From: Lysobacter sp.
Lineage (GTDB): Bacteria; Pseudomonadota; Gammaproteobacteria; Xanthomonadales; Xanthomonadaceae
NCBI GenBank assembly: GCA_011526085.1
Contig: WYBC01000041.1
Coordinates: forward strand, 1-64,000
Reading direction: 5' to 3'
Length of the DNA: 64,000 bases
In this document: positions 12,001 through 18,759 of the stretch, in pieces
Position numbering within the stretch: position 1 is the first letter of the stretch
How the letters are laid out: each line of letters opens with the position of its first letter
Program-made: the position numbers and the translations under genes
The notes under the pieces: model-generated
Told to the model about the DNA's origin: nothing
What the model saw: the letters and a program-made list of their open reading frames with translations, nothing else
Databases searched by the model: none

Positions 12001-13653
12001 CTCGCGCTGCGCGCGCGGTGCGGATGCCGGTGCCGCGAGAGGTGCGGCCGCCGCGGGCACGGCAGGCGGCGCAGGCGCAGCGGCCGCCGTCGCGGGGACG
12101 ATGCCGCGCGCGGCGAGCACCGACTCCACGGTCGCGCGATCGTTGTCCAGGAAATGGCGGACCAGGCCGTCGATGCTCTGCACTTCGAAGAACAGGGTGC
12201 TGCGCACGCCCGGGAACAGCTTGCGGAAATGCGTGGTCAGCTGCACCACGAGGATGCTGTCCAACCCGTACTGTTCCAGCGGCCGGCGGGTCTCGATCTC
12301 GCGCACGTCCATGCGCAGGGCGGCCGCGATCATTTCGCGGAACAGCGACGCGCAGGCGTCCGCCAGCCAGGCGTCGCCGGTCGCGGTCGACGCGGCGACC
12401 GCGGGCGCGAGCGGCGCGGCGGCGGCATGCACCGCGGGCGGCGTCGCCGCTGCAGCGGAGGCCGCAGTGGGGGGCGGCGTCTTCACGGTGGCGGCGGGCG
12501 GCACCAGACGCTGGCGGACCACGCCGTCGCTTCTCGCCGCCAGAACCAGCTGGCCCAGCCCGTGATGCGCGCTGGCCGGGAAGCGGATGTCGTGGAAACG
12601 CTCGACCCTGAGCAGGTTCTCCCACTGTTTCGGAGACAGGCACGGGCAGCCCGGCAGACGCAGGCTCTCGTCTTCGTACAGCCACCAGCCCTCGAGCAGG
12701 CCGAAGGTGAAATGGGTGTACCAGGCCCATTCGCTGAGCTCGTTGACCAGCAGCACGCCGCCGCGCTTGAGCAACGCCTTGGCGTTGCGCACGGTCTCGC
12801 GCATGTTGGAGGTCGCGTGGAGGACGTTGGTGGCGATCACCGCGTCGTAACGGTTGCCTTCGACCGATTGCTGCGCCAGCGGCTTGCCGACATCGAAGAT
12901 CGCGGTCCGGATCGCCGGAAACTGCGGTTTGTAGACCTCTTCGGCGTGCAGCAGGAAGGCCTTGGACAGATCGGTGTAGCAGTATTCCTCGATCTGGTCG
13001 CTGAAGCCGCGCAGCGTCGGCAGCAGCGCCGCGGTGGTGCCGCCGGTGCCGGCGCCGATCTCCAGCAGGCGCAGGCCGCGCTCGCCGCGCGCCGCTTTCG
13101 CCGCGAGTTCGTCGCGCAGGTTTTCGCCGAGGACGAGATTGAAGTGGTCGGCGATGAGATTGTGCTTGTAGATGCCCTCGACCAGATGCATCGACGATTC
13201 GGGGAACATCACGTCGGTGGCGGGCACCGCGCCGGTGAGGATCTCCGGCAGTTTGCGCAGGCAGGCCTCGATCAGCGCGAGGTACGCGCGATGGTTGGCG
13301 TTGCCGGCCCAGGCAGGCATCACTTCGTCCCATCGCTGCCACAGGGTCTCGACCGGTTCGACCGCGGCGAAACGGCTGCGCTGCGCCTGCGCATCGGTGG
13401 ACAGCAGACCATGATGTTCGAGGTGACGCAGGGTGGCTTCCAGCCACCGTCCATGCGAAGGACGCAGGGTCGCGATCGCATCGGCCGGGTTGCAGGCGTC
13501 CTCCGCATCCGCGAACAGCCCGCGCAGCTGGGACGCCACGATCGCCGTGGCGAGGCGCTCGGCCTCCGGCGGAAGTCGTGCGGCATCGAGTGCGGCGGCT
13601 GAAAACTGCGAAGGGTCGTGCGTGTCCATTGGCGTCCTGTCCGTTGAATTCAT
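3019..13653 (-). CDS. Trans-AT polyketide synthase: MT-ACP / KS-DH*-ECH-ECH-ECH-ACP-ACP / KS-DH
   Basis: A 3,544-residue AT-less PKS. Domains seen in order: a class I SAM methyltransferase (about 100-375, motif LEIGAGTGGTT at 197-207); ACP (GLDSI, Ser466); KS1 (588-1005; Cys741, His876, His921); a dehydratase-like fold (1192-1465) lacking both catalytic signatures; three tandem enoyl-CoA-hydratase folds (about 1590-1795, 1820-2000 and 2042-2270); two ACPs (Ser2357 and Ser2472), both reading GLDSITGVTW; KS2 (2570-2993; Cys2739, His2874, His2914); and a dehydratase (3188-3475; His3218, DAALQ at 3394-3398). A helical tail ends the protein. The third ECH fold has the FACGG oxyanion motif and the GHAIGGGWTLG and YGFTPGAGS signatures of PksI/CurF-type decarboxylating ECH2 enzymes. 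Beginning with MT-ACP means an upstream subunit or trans partner probably supplies the first KS. Start: ATG at 13653, but an in-frame ATG at 13629 has the better Shine-Dalgarno (AGGACG). The product is not identifiable. Confidence 0.93.
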   Translation of the reverse strand: MNSTDRTPMDTHDPSQFSAAALDAARLPPEAERLATAIVASQLRGLFADAEDACNPADAIATLRPSHGRWLEATLRHLEHHGLLSTDAQAQRSRFAAVEPVETLWQRWDEVMPAWAGNANHRAYLALIEACLRKLPEILTGAVPATDVMFPESSMHLVEGIYKHNLIADHFNLVLGENLRDELAAKAARGERGLRLLEIGAGTGGTTAALLPTLRGFSDQIEEYCYTDLSKAFLLHAEEVYKPQFPAIRTAIFDVGKPLAQQSVEGNRYDAVIATNVLHATSNMRETVRNAKALLKRGGVLLVNELSEWAWYTHFTFGLLEGWWLYEDESLRLPGCPCLSPKQWENLLRVERFHDIRFPASAHHGLGQLVLAARSDGVVRQRLVPPAATVKTPPPTAASAAAATPPAVHAAAAPLAPAVAASTATGDAWLADACASLFREMIAAALRMDVREIETRRPLEQYGLDSILVVQLTTHFRKLFPGVRSTLFFEVQSIDGLVRHFLDNDRATVESVLAARGIVPATAAAAPAPPAVPAAAAPLAAPASAPRAQRERRRFAPRHEAAAAAPVPASPAALPVSGDAAADRPARFDVAIIGISGRYPQSPDLERFWDNLSAGRDCAGEVPADRWHWQDHYDPEKGPGFTRWGGFIDDVDKFDPLFFRIAPKEAKKIDPQERLFLETSYHAIEDSGYTPDTLAPGGKVGVFVGVMNSRYTPQPLFYSIANRISFLFDFSGPSFAVDSACSASLTAIHVALDSLYSGMCEAAIAGGVSLIIDPQHMLELTALGMLSEGGKCRSFGTNADGFLDAEGVGAVILKPLAHALRDGDHIHAVIKGSALNAGGRTHGYTVPNPVAQAAVVSAALTRADIDSADVSYLEAHGTGTALGDPIEVAGLTRAFRANRRATDRAAGQHCAIGSLKSNIGHCESAAGIAALTKVLLQLRHRQLVPTLHAEQVNDEIDFSTTPFRLQRELAAWRAPIDVATGRELPRIAGISSFGAGGANAHLVVQEAPVSARPRAAETGPRLVPLSARNAEQLQDKIRQLLAYLQREGASVDLPALAYTLQVGREAMDERIALIVDSADDLRRQLQALADGQRSDPEPHRGNVRKNREFLAACRADPDFASRCEAWTAQRDLARIAEYWAKGVGIDWARLYSDAGADARPGRIPLPTYPFARERHWIEPQRSLGHGRAAAAKHPLLQRNTSTLRYPAYAVDLKGDERFLGTDAAGQRHLPALLCLEMARAAVAEAYPDDIATRELRFEHVALDDGLRIDAGCELQIALLPDSEDALRFEIHSAVGDAERVHAQGRALFAVPVAPAQADVAAFAARLSRGIAADAFHGRFATLGLADATEHRVVRRVARSARELVLEYAGAEATTPGSWGLPPDVLASVIQGAAWLLGELGPLPSSPFAWHIPAIDAVRVHGRCAQQGYLVLRCEEQDAVDAETTRWDATCFDAQGHPTLDIVGLRLARVPVGQGTAPAVTASAVTTSVATTPAAATPVDAARPAETHSTETRLPAPVLPEAGRRLAFLRVTAPVVRAPVPIDKPHALSLRAAADLPGPGAAPLARPTIALDRPDAERVAVADADTAASCVDLRALGDGVYSLTVEADAPTAAAIDQLLQALAHLHDRADAKALLIAGGENAFRRGDAAALDAAIGAGLYRALLEFPLPTIAAPQGDADGAGFLLAALCDFMVCAQESRYGFSDPVRGFHPTTAETDLLAARFGASHADDLLFIGGAQRGQALATKGWTCAVVERAQTLPTALALAASIAAKPRESLALLKAHMADALAPLVARLGDATRPQSGPVAPSKAAGKPPKARTGIAIEPLSDAVVSVRLRAGHATRSAALRDLRATLADLAQRGGHAAIVVRSDLPDFLPASGDDDAQASAAELVSLQATLSGLPVPAIVAFEHGTDGFGWLLGLSADACVHGEHGRCSAETLWRDPTLLRRAMPVFARRLGDNLARQCLFGATAIDADALASGAAIVAADVIATTLALVDATPLRSADALRQWRQRNRVADTVQDAAQDAVAGGERRAAPLPSSPAIETEVRDNGVVVVRMVDRDAKNMYSPALIRGLEEVFAHIDGCDDYRAVVLTGYDTYFACGGTRESLIAIQQGAAKFTDAKVYQLPMSCRLPVIAAMQGHAIGGGWTLGMFADLCLFSAESRYISPYMQYGFTPGAGSTLIFPARLGLDLAKETLFTAQEYTGSQLRAKGLPHACVPRSEVLPRAIALADAIASRRVEDARALKRHFSAADLARVEATYARELAMHDRSFVGQGHALQGVMQHFLSEGDAAGDVAPVQAQPAPAAAATPAATGETATVDADAIADFLKSLLAFELQMRVDDVDEDTQFVDLGLDSITGVTWVRKINAEYGTKIEATKVYSHPTLRQFRDFVVALIAARQGGPKPAPAAPRAVAAVAAPAAAVAPQTAAQESRDSEADLCAALKRMLAQELHMSEDDVDEHRQFVELGLDSITGVTWVRKINAEYGTKIEATKVYSHPTLVEFTRFLGNLLPARAAASAPAVARVAPPSAPTPPAHARPAATSAPRTQPALTSWRKKGARRASSAAGGTDAIAVIGIAGQFPRAKTLDAFWRNIAGAKECIDAVPAQRFDIERYFSEDISVPGTTNCRWMGVLEDSDVFDPLFFNISPTEAESMDPQQRLMLQSCWHAIENAAIDPRSLSGSRCGVFIGCGGTDYHQRSREHQLSTQGFTGSAMSILAARIAYFLNLQGPCLSIDTACSSSLVAIANACDSLVAQNCDLALAGGVAVMAGPTMHVRTGQSGMLSVDGRCFAFDHRANGFVPGEGVGTVMLKRLADAERDGDIVHAVIRAWGVNQDGKTNGITAPNPVSQTRLMRAIYDKFGIDPEDIQLIEAHGTGTKLGDPIEVEGLTQAFRHYTDKTQYCVLGSVKGNIGHSLYAAGVAGVLKLVLALKHRQLPPAASFERLNPHIDLSDSPFHVSTALQPWPENAHGGRAGVVSSFGFSGTNAHLVLEAAPPRAVAATADTGPSRPALIPLSAKTPEQLRQRAQDLAAFLEASAVDAHAAPSLQDIAYTLQVGKEAMEERCALVVRSLAELDERLRAFATGETPKGMHVGSTLSRAGKLAFIGQDRDLQAVLIQTCLREGKLDKLAELWVDGVDLPWDMLHRDAPGAPPRRIELPLYPFAREHYWLEDETSAQSLSGADGTAALHPLLHANVSTLRQQRYRATFDGTEFFLRDHRVRFGEGRIEHVLPGVAYLEMAAAAIAEALPDAFADPGSHGRLVLGNVAWWRPVVVEGPTTVEIELGIDDAGAILFEITTGSGDSRVLHCQGEGSFVETAGERTADAALLAAAQRGEQWNADDIYAAFGPMGLHYGPAHRGLRTLSRTGGKVVATVVLPAVAGVADAYRMHPSIMDAALQACVGFQPSLQTLPHAPSVPFALRSLTLHAPCPEEVVVVLTPAGTAGAGAIESCDVSIFDADGALCVDIRGFVWRGVDKAKAAAVAEAGAARRSDAGRPVDAARSFDAHESPDEAGAFDEAFYRELLDSISRKEMSAEEAAELGLPS
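6155..6265. repeat. Direct repeat copy 1, second ACP of the beta-branching pair
   Basis: A 111-bp block inside the PKS gene that recurs at 6500-6610, 345 bp away, in the same orientation. By eye the copies differ at only two positions. It encodes the core of the second ACP, from the helix before the phosphopantetheine serine to helix III, whereas the flanking parts of the two ACPs differ. This points to recent duplication or gene conversion. Confidence 0.9.
6500..6610. repeat. Direct repeat copy 2, first ACP of the beta-branching pair
   Basis: Partner of the 111-bp repeat at 6155-6265, encoding the core of the first ACP (Ser2357 of the PKS). Both copies encode the same DSITGVTW motif with tryptophan six residues after the serine. 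Confidence 0.9.
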
Positions 13654-14298
13654 GATGCGATCAACGCGTCACGGGGATATCCGTTCGATGCATCGAGGTC
13701 CGGGCGGCAGCGGACCTCCTTCGACACCCGCACGCGGTCGCGCGCATGCGGCGCCGAGCGGGACATGCGGATGCAGGCCCCGATCGCGTTCGCGGCCCGT
13801 GCCATGACGCTGCGATGGACGACCGGACAGCCGTGCGTTGTCCGGGGTGCGCTCGGCTATCCGCGGGGAACGGTCGACCCAACGGCAGCGTGCGACGAGA
13901 CCGATCGATCCGGTGTCGATCGCGATGCCGGGAGCATCGGGCATGCCGTGAAAAGCGTTCCCGCCGACGAGCGTATGGGACTGCACGCCGGCATCTGTTT
14001 CCGAAGCATCAGACGCGGCCTGCGCAAGACGATCAGTAACGAGTTGGCGAATCCTGGGGAGGGGGAAAGACACTTCAGAAGACATAATCGCCCAATGCTC
14101 GATCCTTCAAGACGGCGTAGCAAAACCGCGCATACGGCGCGCGCTCAACTCCATGCATTTGGGATTCCACCCCGGAAGTCGGTCGCAGCGACTGGCGAAT
14201 GCAATCGTTTGCCGCGCCACGCAGGCGCTGGTCCCCCGCAAGCATCTAAACAGACCATCCTGAAGATTGTCAACGCGCCGGCACCGGCATCCATGGCA

Positions 14299-14312
14299 TG
14301 TAAACCTTTTCA
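14299..14312. promoter_or_regulatory. Operator-like dyad, copy A (TGTAAACCTTTTCA)
   Basis: Imperfect 14-bp inverted repeat TGTAAA-CC-TTTTCA. It matches the perfect dyad at 14353-14366 in 13 of 14 bases and lies 54 bp from it in the same orientation. Size and symmetry resemble LacI-family operators (TGWAAN-centre-NTTWCA). The regulator is unknown. Confidence 0.5.
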
Positions 14313-14352
14313 CGGGATCCAACAACAGCTGATACCGGGGCGAAATACGGTA

Positions 14353-14366
14353 TGAAAACCTTTTCA
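14353..14366. promoter_or_regulatory. Operator-like dyad, copy B (TGAAAACCTTTTCA)
   Basis: Perfect inverted repeat TGAAAA-CC-TTTTCA (six-base arms, two-base centre) in the A+T-rich part of the PKS/PPTase intergenic region. With the copy 54 bp away it makes a likely pair of binding sites for a dimeric repressor controlling one or both divergent units. Confidence 0.55.
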
Positions 14367-14634
14367 GTAAATCTGCCGCAAATGAATCTCACCCCCGGAG
14401 ACCGGACAGGCATCCGATGATGATGCCCGTCCTGTATGACATCCGCAGGAAGGAAAACGCATCAATGACGCACGAGAGGACAAACCGCGCACACCGCGTT
14501 CGATCGGCCTTTTTGGCCGGAATCTCGCGCATTCATCGTGATTGCAGGTATGATGCGATTTGGAGGAAAGGAAATGATGGAGACATCCATCACTTCTTCC
14601 GAGTAGAACCCGTGCAACGACGAGACAGGAAGCA

Positions 14635-15465
14635 ATGTCTGCACCCATGCCCATGCCGAAGGCCCATGCGGCCCCCGCGACCAACCGTCAGGACATCGAC
14701 GTCTGGCTGACTTATTACGATGAGATCGTCGACGATCGGCAACTCGCAAGACTGCGATCGCTGCTGAGCGACGAGGAAGTCGCGCAGGAAAGCCGCTTCT
14801 ATTTCGCCGACGACCGCAAGCGCTATCTGGTCACCCGCGCGATGGTCCGCATGCTGCTCTCCCGCTATGCGCCGATCGCGCCGGAAGACTGGTTCTTCTC
14901 GAAGAACGCCTATGGCCGCCCGGTGATCGCGGACGCGATCGCGGACGCCGAAACCCAAGCGCGCGGCCTGTCGTTCAATCTCTCGCATACCCGCGGCCTG
15001 ATCGCGCTCGCGGTGACCCGCGGCCGCGAGTTGGGCGTCGACGTGGAAAACATCGCCGCACGCACCGTCTCTCTGGGCGTGGCGGAACATTTCTTCTCCC
15101 CGACCGAAGTCGCTGAACTCTCGTGCGTCGCGCCGGATCGGCAGCATGATCGCTTTTTCGAGTACTGGACCTTCAAGGAGTCCTACATCAAGGCCCGCGG
15201 CATGGGGCTGTCGCTGCCGCTGAATCGTTTCAGCTTCCGCTTCCCGCACCAGAGCGCGGTGAGCATCAGCATCGACCCGGATCTGCAGGACGAGGCGGAT
15301 CGCTGGAGTTTCTGGCAGTGCCGGCCGACCGCGGACTATCTGATGGCGATCTGCGCCGAACGCCATGTCGACGACGCGCCGACGATCTCGATGCGCAAAT
15401 TCACGCCCCTGAGCCACGAAATGCCGGTGATCACGCCCTTCCTGAGGCGCTCCGAGGCCTGCTGA
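14635..15465 (+). CDS. Sfp-type 4'-phosphopantetheinyl transferase
   Basis: A 276-residue enzyme that transfers the phosphopantetheine arm of coenzyme A onto carrier-protein serines. The family signatures are present: GVDVE (GxDxE, magnesium-binding) near residue 139 and FKESYIKARG (WxxKEA-type) near 180, plus the N-terminal substrate-binding FNLSHTRG. Length and motifs match the Sfp/Gsp/EntD type used for secondary metabolism rather than the short AcpS. The ATG follows a good AGGAAG ribosome site. Lying divergently beside an AT-less PKS with many ACPs, it probably activates that PKS, and it could equally load the carrier protein of the cassette at 57 kb. Confidence 0.93.
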   Translation: MSAPMPMPKAHAAPATNRQDIDVWLTYYDEIVDDRQLARLRSLLSDEEVAQESRFYFADDRKRYLVTRAMVRMLLSRYAPIAPEDWFFSKNAYGRPVIADAIADAETQARGLSFNLSHTRGLIALAVTRGRELGVDVENIAARTVSLGVAEHFFSPTEVAELSCVAPDRQHDRFFEYWTFKESYIKARGMGLSLPLNRFSFRFPHQSAVSISIDPDLQDEADRWSFWQCRPTADYLMAICAERHVDDAPTISMRKFTPLSHEMPVITPFLRRSEAC

Positions 15466-15542
15466 ACCGCGTTCGTCGCGCTGCGGTCTTCGGAGATCCG
15501 CGCGTGCCGTGCCCGGCAGACCGTGCCCGGCAGATACCGGTG

Positions 15543-16313
15543 TCATACATCGTCGGTGATCTCGATCAGCCGGCGCGCGGCGATCGCGCCTTCCTGGGGA
15601 TAACCGAACGCATTGTTGATGTAGGTCACGCCGTCGAGCCGGACCCGGCGATTGATGTGGCTGTGGCCATAGATATGCAACTGCGAACCGAGGGCACGCA
15701 GTTGGCGTTCGATTCCGGTGCTGCCGAGCACCGGGTCGAGGTGGCGCATGGCGCGCGGCACGAAGAAGGGAATCAGGTCGATCCTGGGCAGGAAATGCGA
15801 AAAGGTCACGATCCGCTCGCCCGGTCTCGGAAGCGGCAGCGTTTCCGGGTTCAGGTCGAGGAAGTGCTCGGTCACCCGCGGCGGATCGAATCCCCCCGGC
15901 CAACGGCATGCGCGGTAGTCCATCCAGAGCTTGCCCAGATCGCCGTCCGGCGTGCCGAAGGAATAGTCGTACCAGCCCAGAAGCGGCACGATCACCGTGT
16001 TGTCGTACCGGTAGGTGTGCATCGAGACACCGGCTTCGGTGGCGATGTCCATTACGTGCTCGAACTTGCGCAGCGAGCACATGTCGGCCGGTTCGTGACG
16101 GACCCACAGATCATGGTTGCCGGGCACGAACAGGACCTTGCGGAACTTAGCGACGAAACGGCCCAGGCACCAGGCGAGCAGCCGCCGGTCTTCGGTCAGG
16201 TCGCCGGCCAGGATCAGAATGTCGTCGCGGTGATCCGCATCCGAGACCTGCTCGACCCATTGGGCGTTGTCGGGGTAGTCGATATGGATGTCGGAGATCG
16301 CGAACAGCCTCAT
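15543..16313 (-). CDS. Calcineurin-like metallophosphoesterase
   Basis: A 256-residue cytosolic metallophosphoesterase. The metal-binding signatures appear in order: DIH (residues 8-10), GDLTED, PGNHDLW, a central histidine in TFSHFLPR, and GHSH near the C-terminus. These identify the dinuclear-metal phosphoesterase fold; the substrate (nucleotide, phosphodiester or phosphoprotein) cannot be told. Start at the ATG at 16313 is chosen because AAGGA lies just upstream and the protein then begins MRLFAISDIH, as family members do; the open frame extends further upstream without similarity. It converges on the PPTase gene with a 77-bp gap. Confidence 0.88.
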   Translation of the reverse strand: MRLFAISDIHIDYPDNAQWVEQVSDADHRDDILILAGDLTEDRRLLAWCLGRFVAKFRKVLFVPGNHDLWVRHEPADMCSLRKFEHVMDIATEAGVSMHTYRYDNTVIVPLLGWYDYSFGTPDGDLGKLWMDYRACRWPGGFDPPRVTEHFLDLNPETLPLPRPGERIVTFSHFLPRIDLIPFFVPRAMRHLDPVLGSTGIERQLRALGSQLHIYGHSHINRRVRLDGVTYINNAFGYPQEGAIAARRLIEITDDV

Positions 16314-16573
16314 CGTGATCCTTGCGTCTGTAGGCGCCGCATGGCGCGAAATGGGCGGTCCTGCGCGGAACCGGGGAGTATAGACGAGCCGTCGAGCCGC
16401 AAAACCGTGCCGGAAGCACCGCCCATCCGGGACGGTGCGTGTGATTTTCGACACCATGATTCCGGCGTACCGGCGGTTCCGCCGCGCCCGCGATGGCAGG
16501 GCCCGGCACCCCGGCTTTTTTGGGATAATCCGCTCTGACAAGATTGCGGCCCACCGTCCGGGAGTGTCCCGAT

Positions 16574-18031
16574 TTGAGTGCTTCACCAGCGGAGACCGCA
16601 TTGTTCTCCGTGCTTCCCGAGGGACTGTTCGGTCCGCTGGCCTCGCCCAACCGCAGGCATTACTGGCGGCTGTTGTGCCGCCTGTTCGACGAATTCTTCG
16701 GTCCGGACGCGCCGATGCCGCCCAGCACCGGATTTCCGCGGCGCGAGATCGTGTCCGCGATCGAACGCTATCTGCTGACCGACGATCCCTGGGACAGTGA
16801 CGAGGCCGAGGCGCCCGACAGCCCGCTGGCGGTCCGTGCGGCCGCCGTCTACGAACGTTTCCGCCAGGCCGGCTGGCTCCGCCAGGAGCGGATCGGTGCC
16901 CGCGACATGGTCTCGATGACCCATGCGGTGTCGCGCCTGCTCACCCTGCTGGTCGATTTCGCCGAGCGCGGCCCGGCGTTCGTGGGCGCGAAGATGCGTT
17001 CGATCGAGCTGCAGCTCCGGCAGATCGTCGAAGGCAAGGCGCTGGGCGACACCCTCGACGAAGCCGCCGACCAGGCCCGCCAGCTGTTGTCGAACGTGTC
17101 GGCAATCAGCGTGCAGATCCGCGACCTCATGCCCGAGCTGAGCCGGGCCGAGAGCACCGCGCAGTTCGCGCGCCGGTTGTTCGAGCGCTACGTCGGTGAG
17201 CTGTTCGTCGGCGATTACGCCGAACTGCACAAGGCCGATCACCCGCTGGCGCACCGCGCCTCGATCCTCGGCATGGTGCGCGAGATCGAACACGGGCCGC
17301 AGCGGGCCGCGCTGCTGGCCTGGTACGCCGAACGCGTGCCGGAGGGCGACGCCGCACAGGCCCTGCGCCGGCTGGAGCGAAGCCTGCGGCGGCTGCACGA
17401 GATCGACCGTATCGACGAATACCTGGGGCGGCTGGACGACGATATCCGCCAGGCCAATCGCCGCGCCCTGGCCTTCCTCGACTACCGGCTGCGCGCGCCC
17501 GACCAGCTCGATGCCCTGCTCCGCCGCGCCTGCCGAGGCGCGCTGGCCGCGCCGGAAGATGCGCTGCGGCTTCCGGTGGCCCCGGGCGCGTTGATGGACG
17601 AACAGCGCCTGCGCGCGCCGCGCGCGCGGCCGCGGCCGATCCCGCGCACCGCCAACGATCGCGCCGAGCCCACGCCGGAACAACTCGCGCGACTCAACCT
17701 GCTGCGGCAGATGAAACGCGTGCGTCTGGTGCTGCCCGAAGATCTCGCGCGTTATCTCGATCGCCACTGGCAGGCGCGCGACGCGCTGGCGTCGGAAACG
17801 CTGGAGATCGCGTCGATCGGCGATTTCCGCGCCTATCAGACGCTGGTCACCCTCGCCCTGCGCAGCCACCGTCCCGGCGGCTTGCGCAAGGACGATCCCC
17901 TGCACCGTCTGCTCCGCGGTTTCCGCATCGAACTGATCGAAGGCGACGCCGACAATCCCTATCTGCATGCGCCGCGCTTCGTGCTGCGCCGCACCGGCAC
18001 ACACTCCGACAGGACACACACCACCGCATGA
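16574..18031 (+). CDS. mksF: MksF/JetA-type kleisin-like condensin subunit
   Basis: First gene of a three-gene condensin operon, about 485 residues, mostly helical with heptad-rich stretches (about 110-190 and 260-320). It is identified chiefly by gene order and size: a roughly 480-residue subunit followed by a small KITE-type protein and a roughly 1,140-residue SMC ATPase is the MksF-MksE-MksB (Wadjet JetA-JetB-JetC) arrangement. Kleisins bridge the SMC heads and act on the nucleoid. TTG at 16574 is chosen because CGGGAG lies upstream at proper spacing; a TTG at 16544 is in frame but has no ribosome site. Its stop overlaps the mksE ATG (ATGA). The name rests on context more than on a sequence motif. 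Confidence 0.75.
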   Translation: MSASPAETALFSVLPEGLFGPLASPNRRHYWRLLCRLFDEFFGPDAPMPPSTGFPRREIVSAIERYLLTDDPWDSDEAEAPDSPLAVRAAAVYERFRQAGWLRQERIGARDMVSMTHAVSRLLTLLVDFAERGPAFVGAKMRSIELQLRQIVEGKALGDTLDEAADQARQLLSNVSAISVQIRDLMPELSRAESTAQFARRLFERYVGELFVGDYAELHKADHPLAHRASILGMVREIEHGPQRAALLAWYAERVPEGDAAQALRRLERSLRRLHEIDRIDEYLGRLDDDIRQANRRALAFLDYRLRAPDQLDALLRRACRGALAAPEDALRLPVAPGALMDEQRLRAPRARPRPIPRTANDRAEPTPEQLARLNLLRQMKRVRLVLPEDLARYLDRHWQARDALASETLEIASIGDFRAYQTLVTLALRSHRPGGLRKDDPLHRLLRGFRIELIEGDADNPYLHAPRFVLRRTGTHSDRTHTTA

Positions 18032-18759
18032 AACGCTCCTGGGCCACACTGAGTCAGCTTTCCGGCGGGATGTACGTGCCGCAGGATTTCGAGCGGGCGG
18101 CGTATCGTCTCGTCACCGAACAGGCGCTCTACAGCAGCGACCGCAATTCGCGCAACGCGTATCACCTCGTCGAAACCTATCTGGCCGATTTCGCGGCCGC
18201 GCTCGAACCGCTGGGCATGCGTCTCGAACGCAACGCCCACTACCGCTACGTGGTTGCGCTGCCCACGCACGGCGACGGCACGCCGGTGTCGCTGGAGCAG
18301 ACGCTGCTGATCCTGGTGCTGCGCCAGCGCTACGACGCGGCGATGCGGCTCGGGCAGATCGAGGATCTCGGCGAAGTGCTGGTGGAACTGCCCGATCTGC
18401 AGGAAGCCTATCCGGCGCTGACCGGGCGGCCGATGCCGGACGTCGGCGCGCTGCGCGAGGCCCTGCGCGCGCTGCGGCGCTGGTCGGTGTGCCGCATCGC
18501 CGACTGCGAACCCGACGATCCGCAGCCCTTCCGCATCGTGGTGCGGCCGGCGATCGTGGAGATCGTCGGCGCGCAGTGGCTGCAGCGTCTGGACCAGCAC
18601 ACGGTGGACGACACCGACGGCGGCGAAGAAGGCAATGACGACGCCGCAGACGACGGCATCGATGCGGCGACGCCCGATCGCTTCGAGGCGTCATCTCCCG
18701 GCATCGATGCCGAAACCGATGCAGACCACACGAGCGTGAACGCCGATGTATCAGCTTAA
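18028..18759 (+). CDS. mksE: MksE/JetB-type KITE subunit (DUF4194-like)
   Basis: A 243-residue protein with a compact winged-helix-like region (1-185) and a highly acidic, low-complexity tail (about 190-243, rich in Asp, Glu, Gly and Ala). Position and size match MksE/JetB, which bind the kleisin and regulate the SMC complex. It overlaps mksF by four bases and its 3' end overlaps mksB by 14 bases, so the three subunits are tightly coupled. The acidic tail may simply result from the overlap region and rapid drift. Confidence 0.8.
   Translation: MKRSWATLSQLSGGMYVPQDFERAAYRLVTEQALYSSDRNSRNAYHLVETYLADFAAALEPLGMRLERNAHYRYVVALPTHGDGTPVSLEQTLLILVLRQRYDAAMRLGQIEDLGEVLVELPDLQEAYPALTGRPMPDVGALREALRALRRWSVCRIADCEPDDPQPFRIVVRPAIVEIVGAQWLQRLDQHTVDDTDGGEEGNDDAADDGIDAATPDRFEASSPGIDAETDADHTSVNADVSA

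Larger units (their letters stand above)
13654..14634. promoter_or_regulatory. Divergent intergenic region between PKS and PPTase
   Basis: 981 bases without a convincing gene between the minus-strand PKS operon and the plus-strand phosphopantetheinyl transferase. The half nearest the PKS is GC-rich; the part from about 14250 to 14630 is clearly more A+T-rich and holds two operator-like dyads (listed separately). TATGAT at 14549-14554 could be a -10 element for the PPTase side, but no good -35 accompanies it. Small open frames here lack ribosome sites and natural codon use. Confidence 0.6.

Noticed and set aside
3136-13602. A 3,488-codon open frame on the plus strand opposite the PKS
   Set aside because: It is the complementary-frame shadow of the minus-strand PKS; high third-position GC removes stops. 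Its translation is Arg/Gln-rich and shows no domains, while the minus strand shows all PKS motifs.
3019-13653. A cis-AT type I PKS
   Set aside because: No acyltransferase domain with GHSxG occurs after either KS; the linkers are those of trans-AT synthases.
13765-14355. A 196-codon open frame in the PKS/PPTase gap
   Set aside because: No ribosome site, composition unlike neighbouring genes, no recognisable fold, and it runs through the operator-like dyads.
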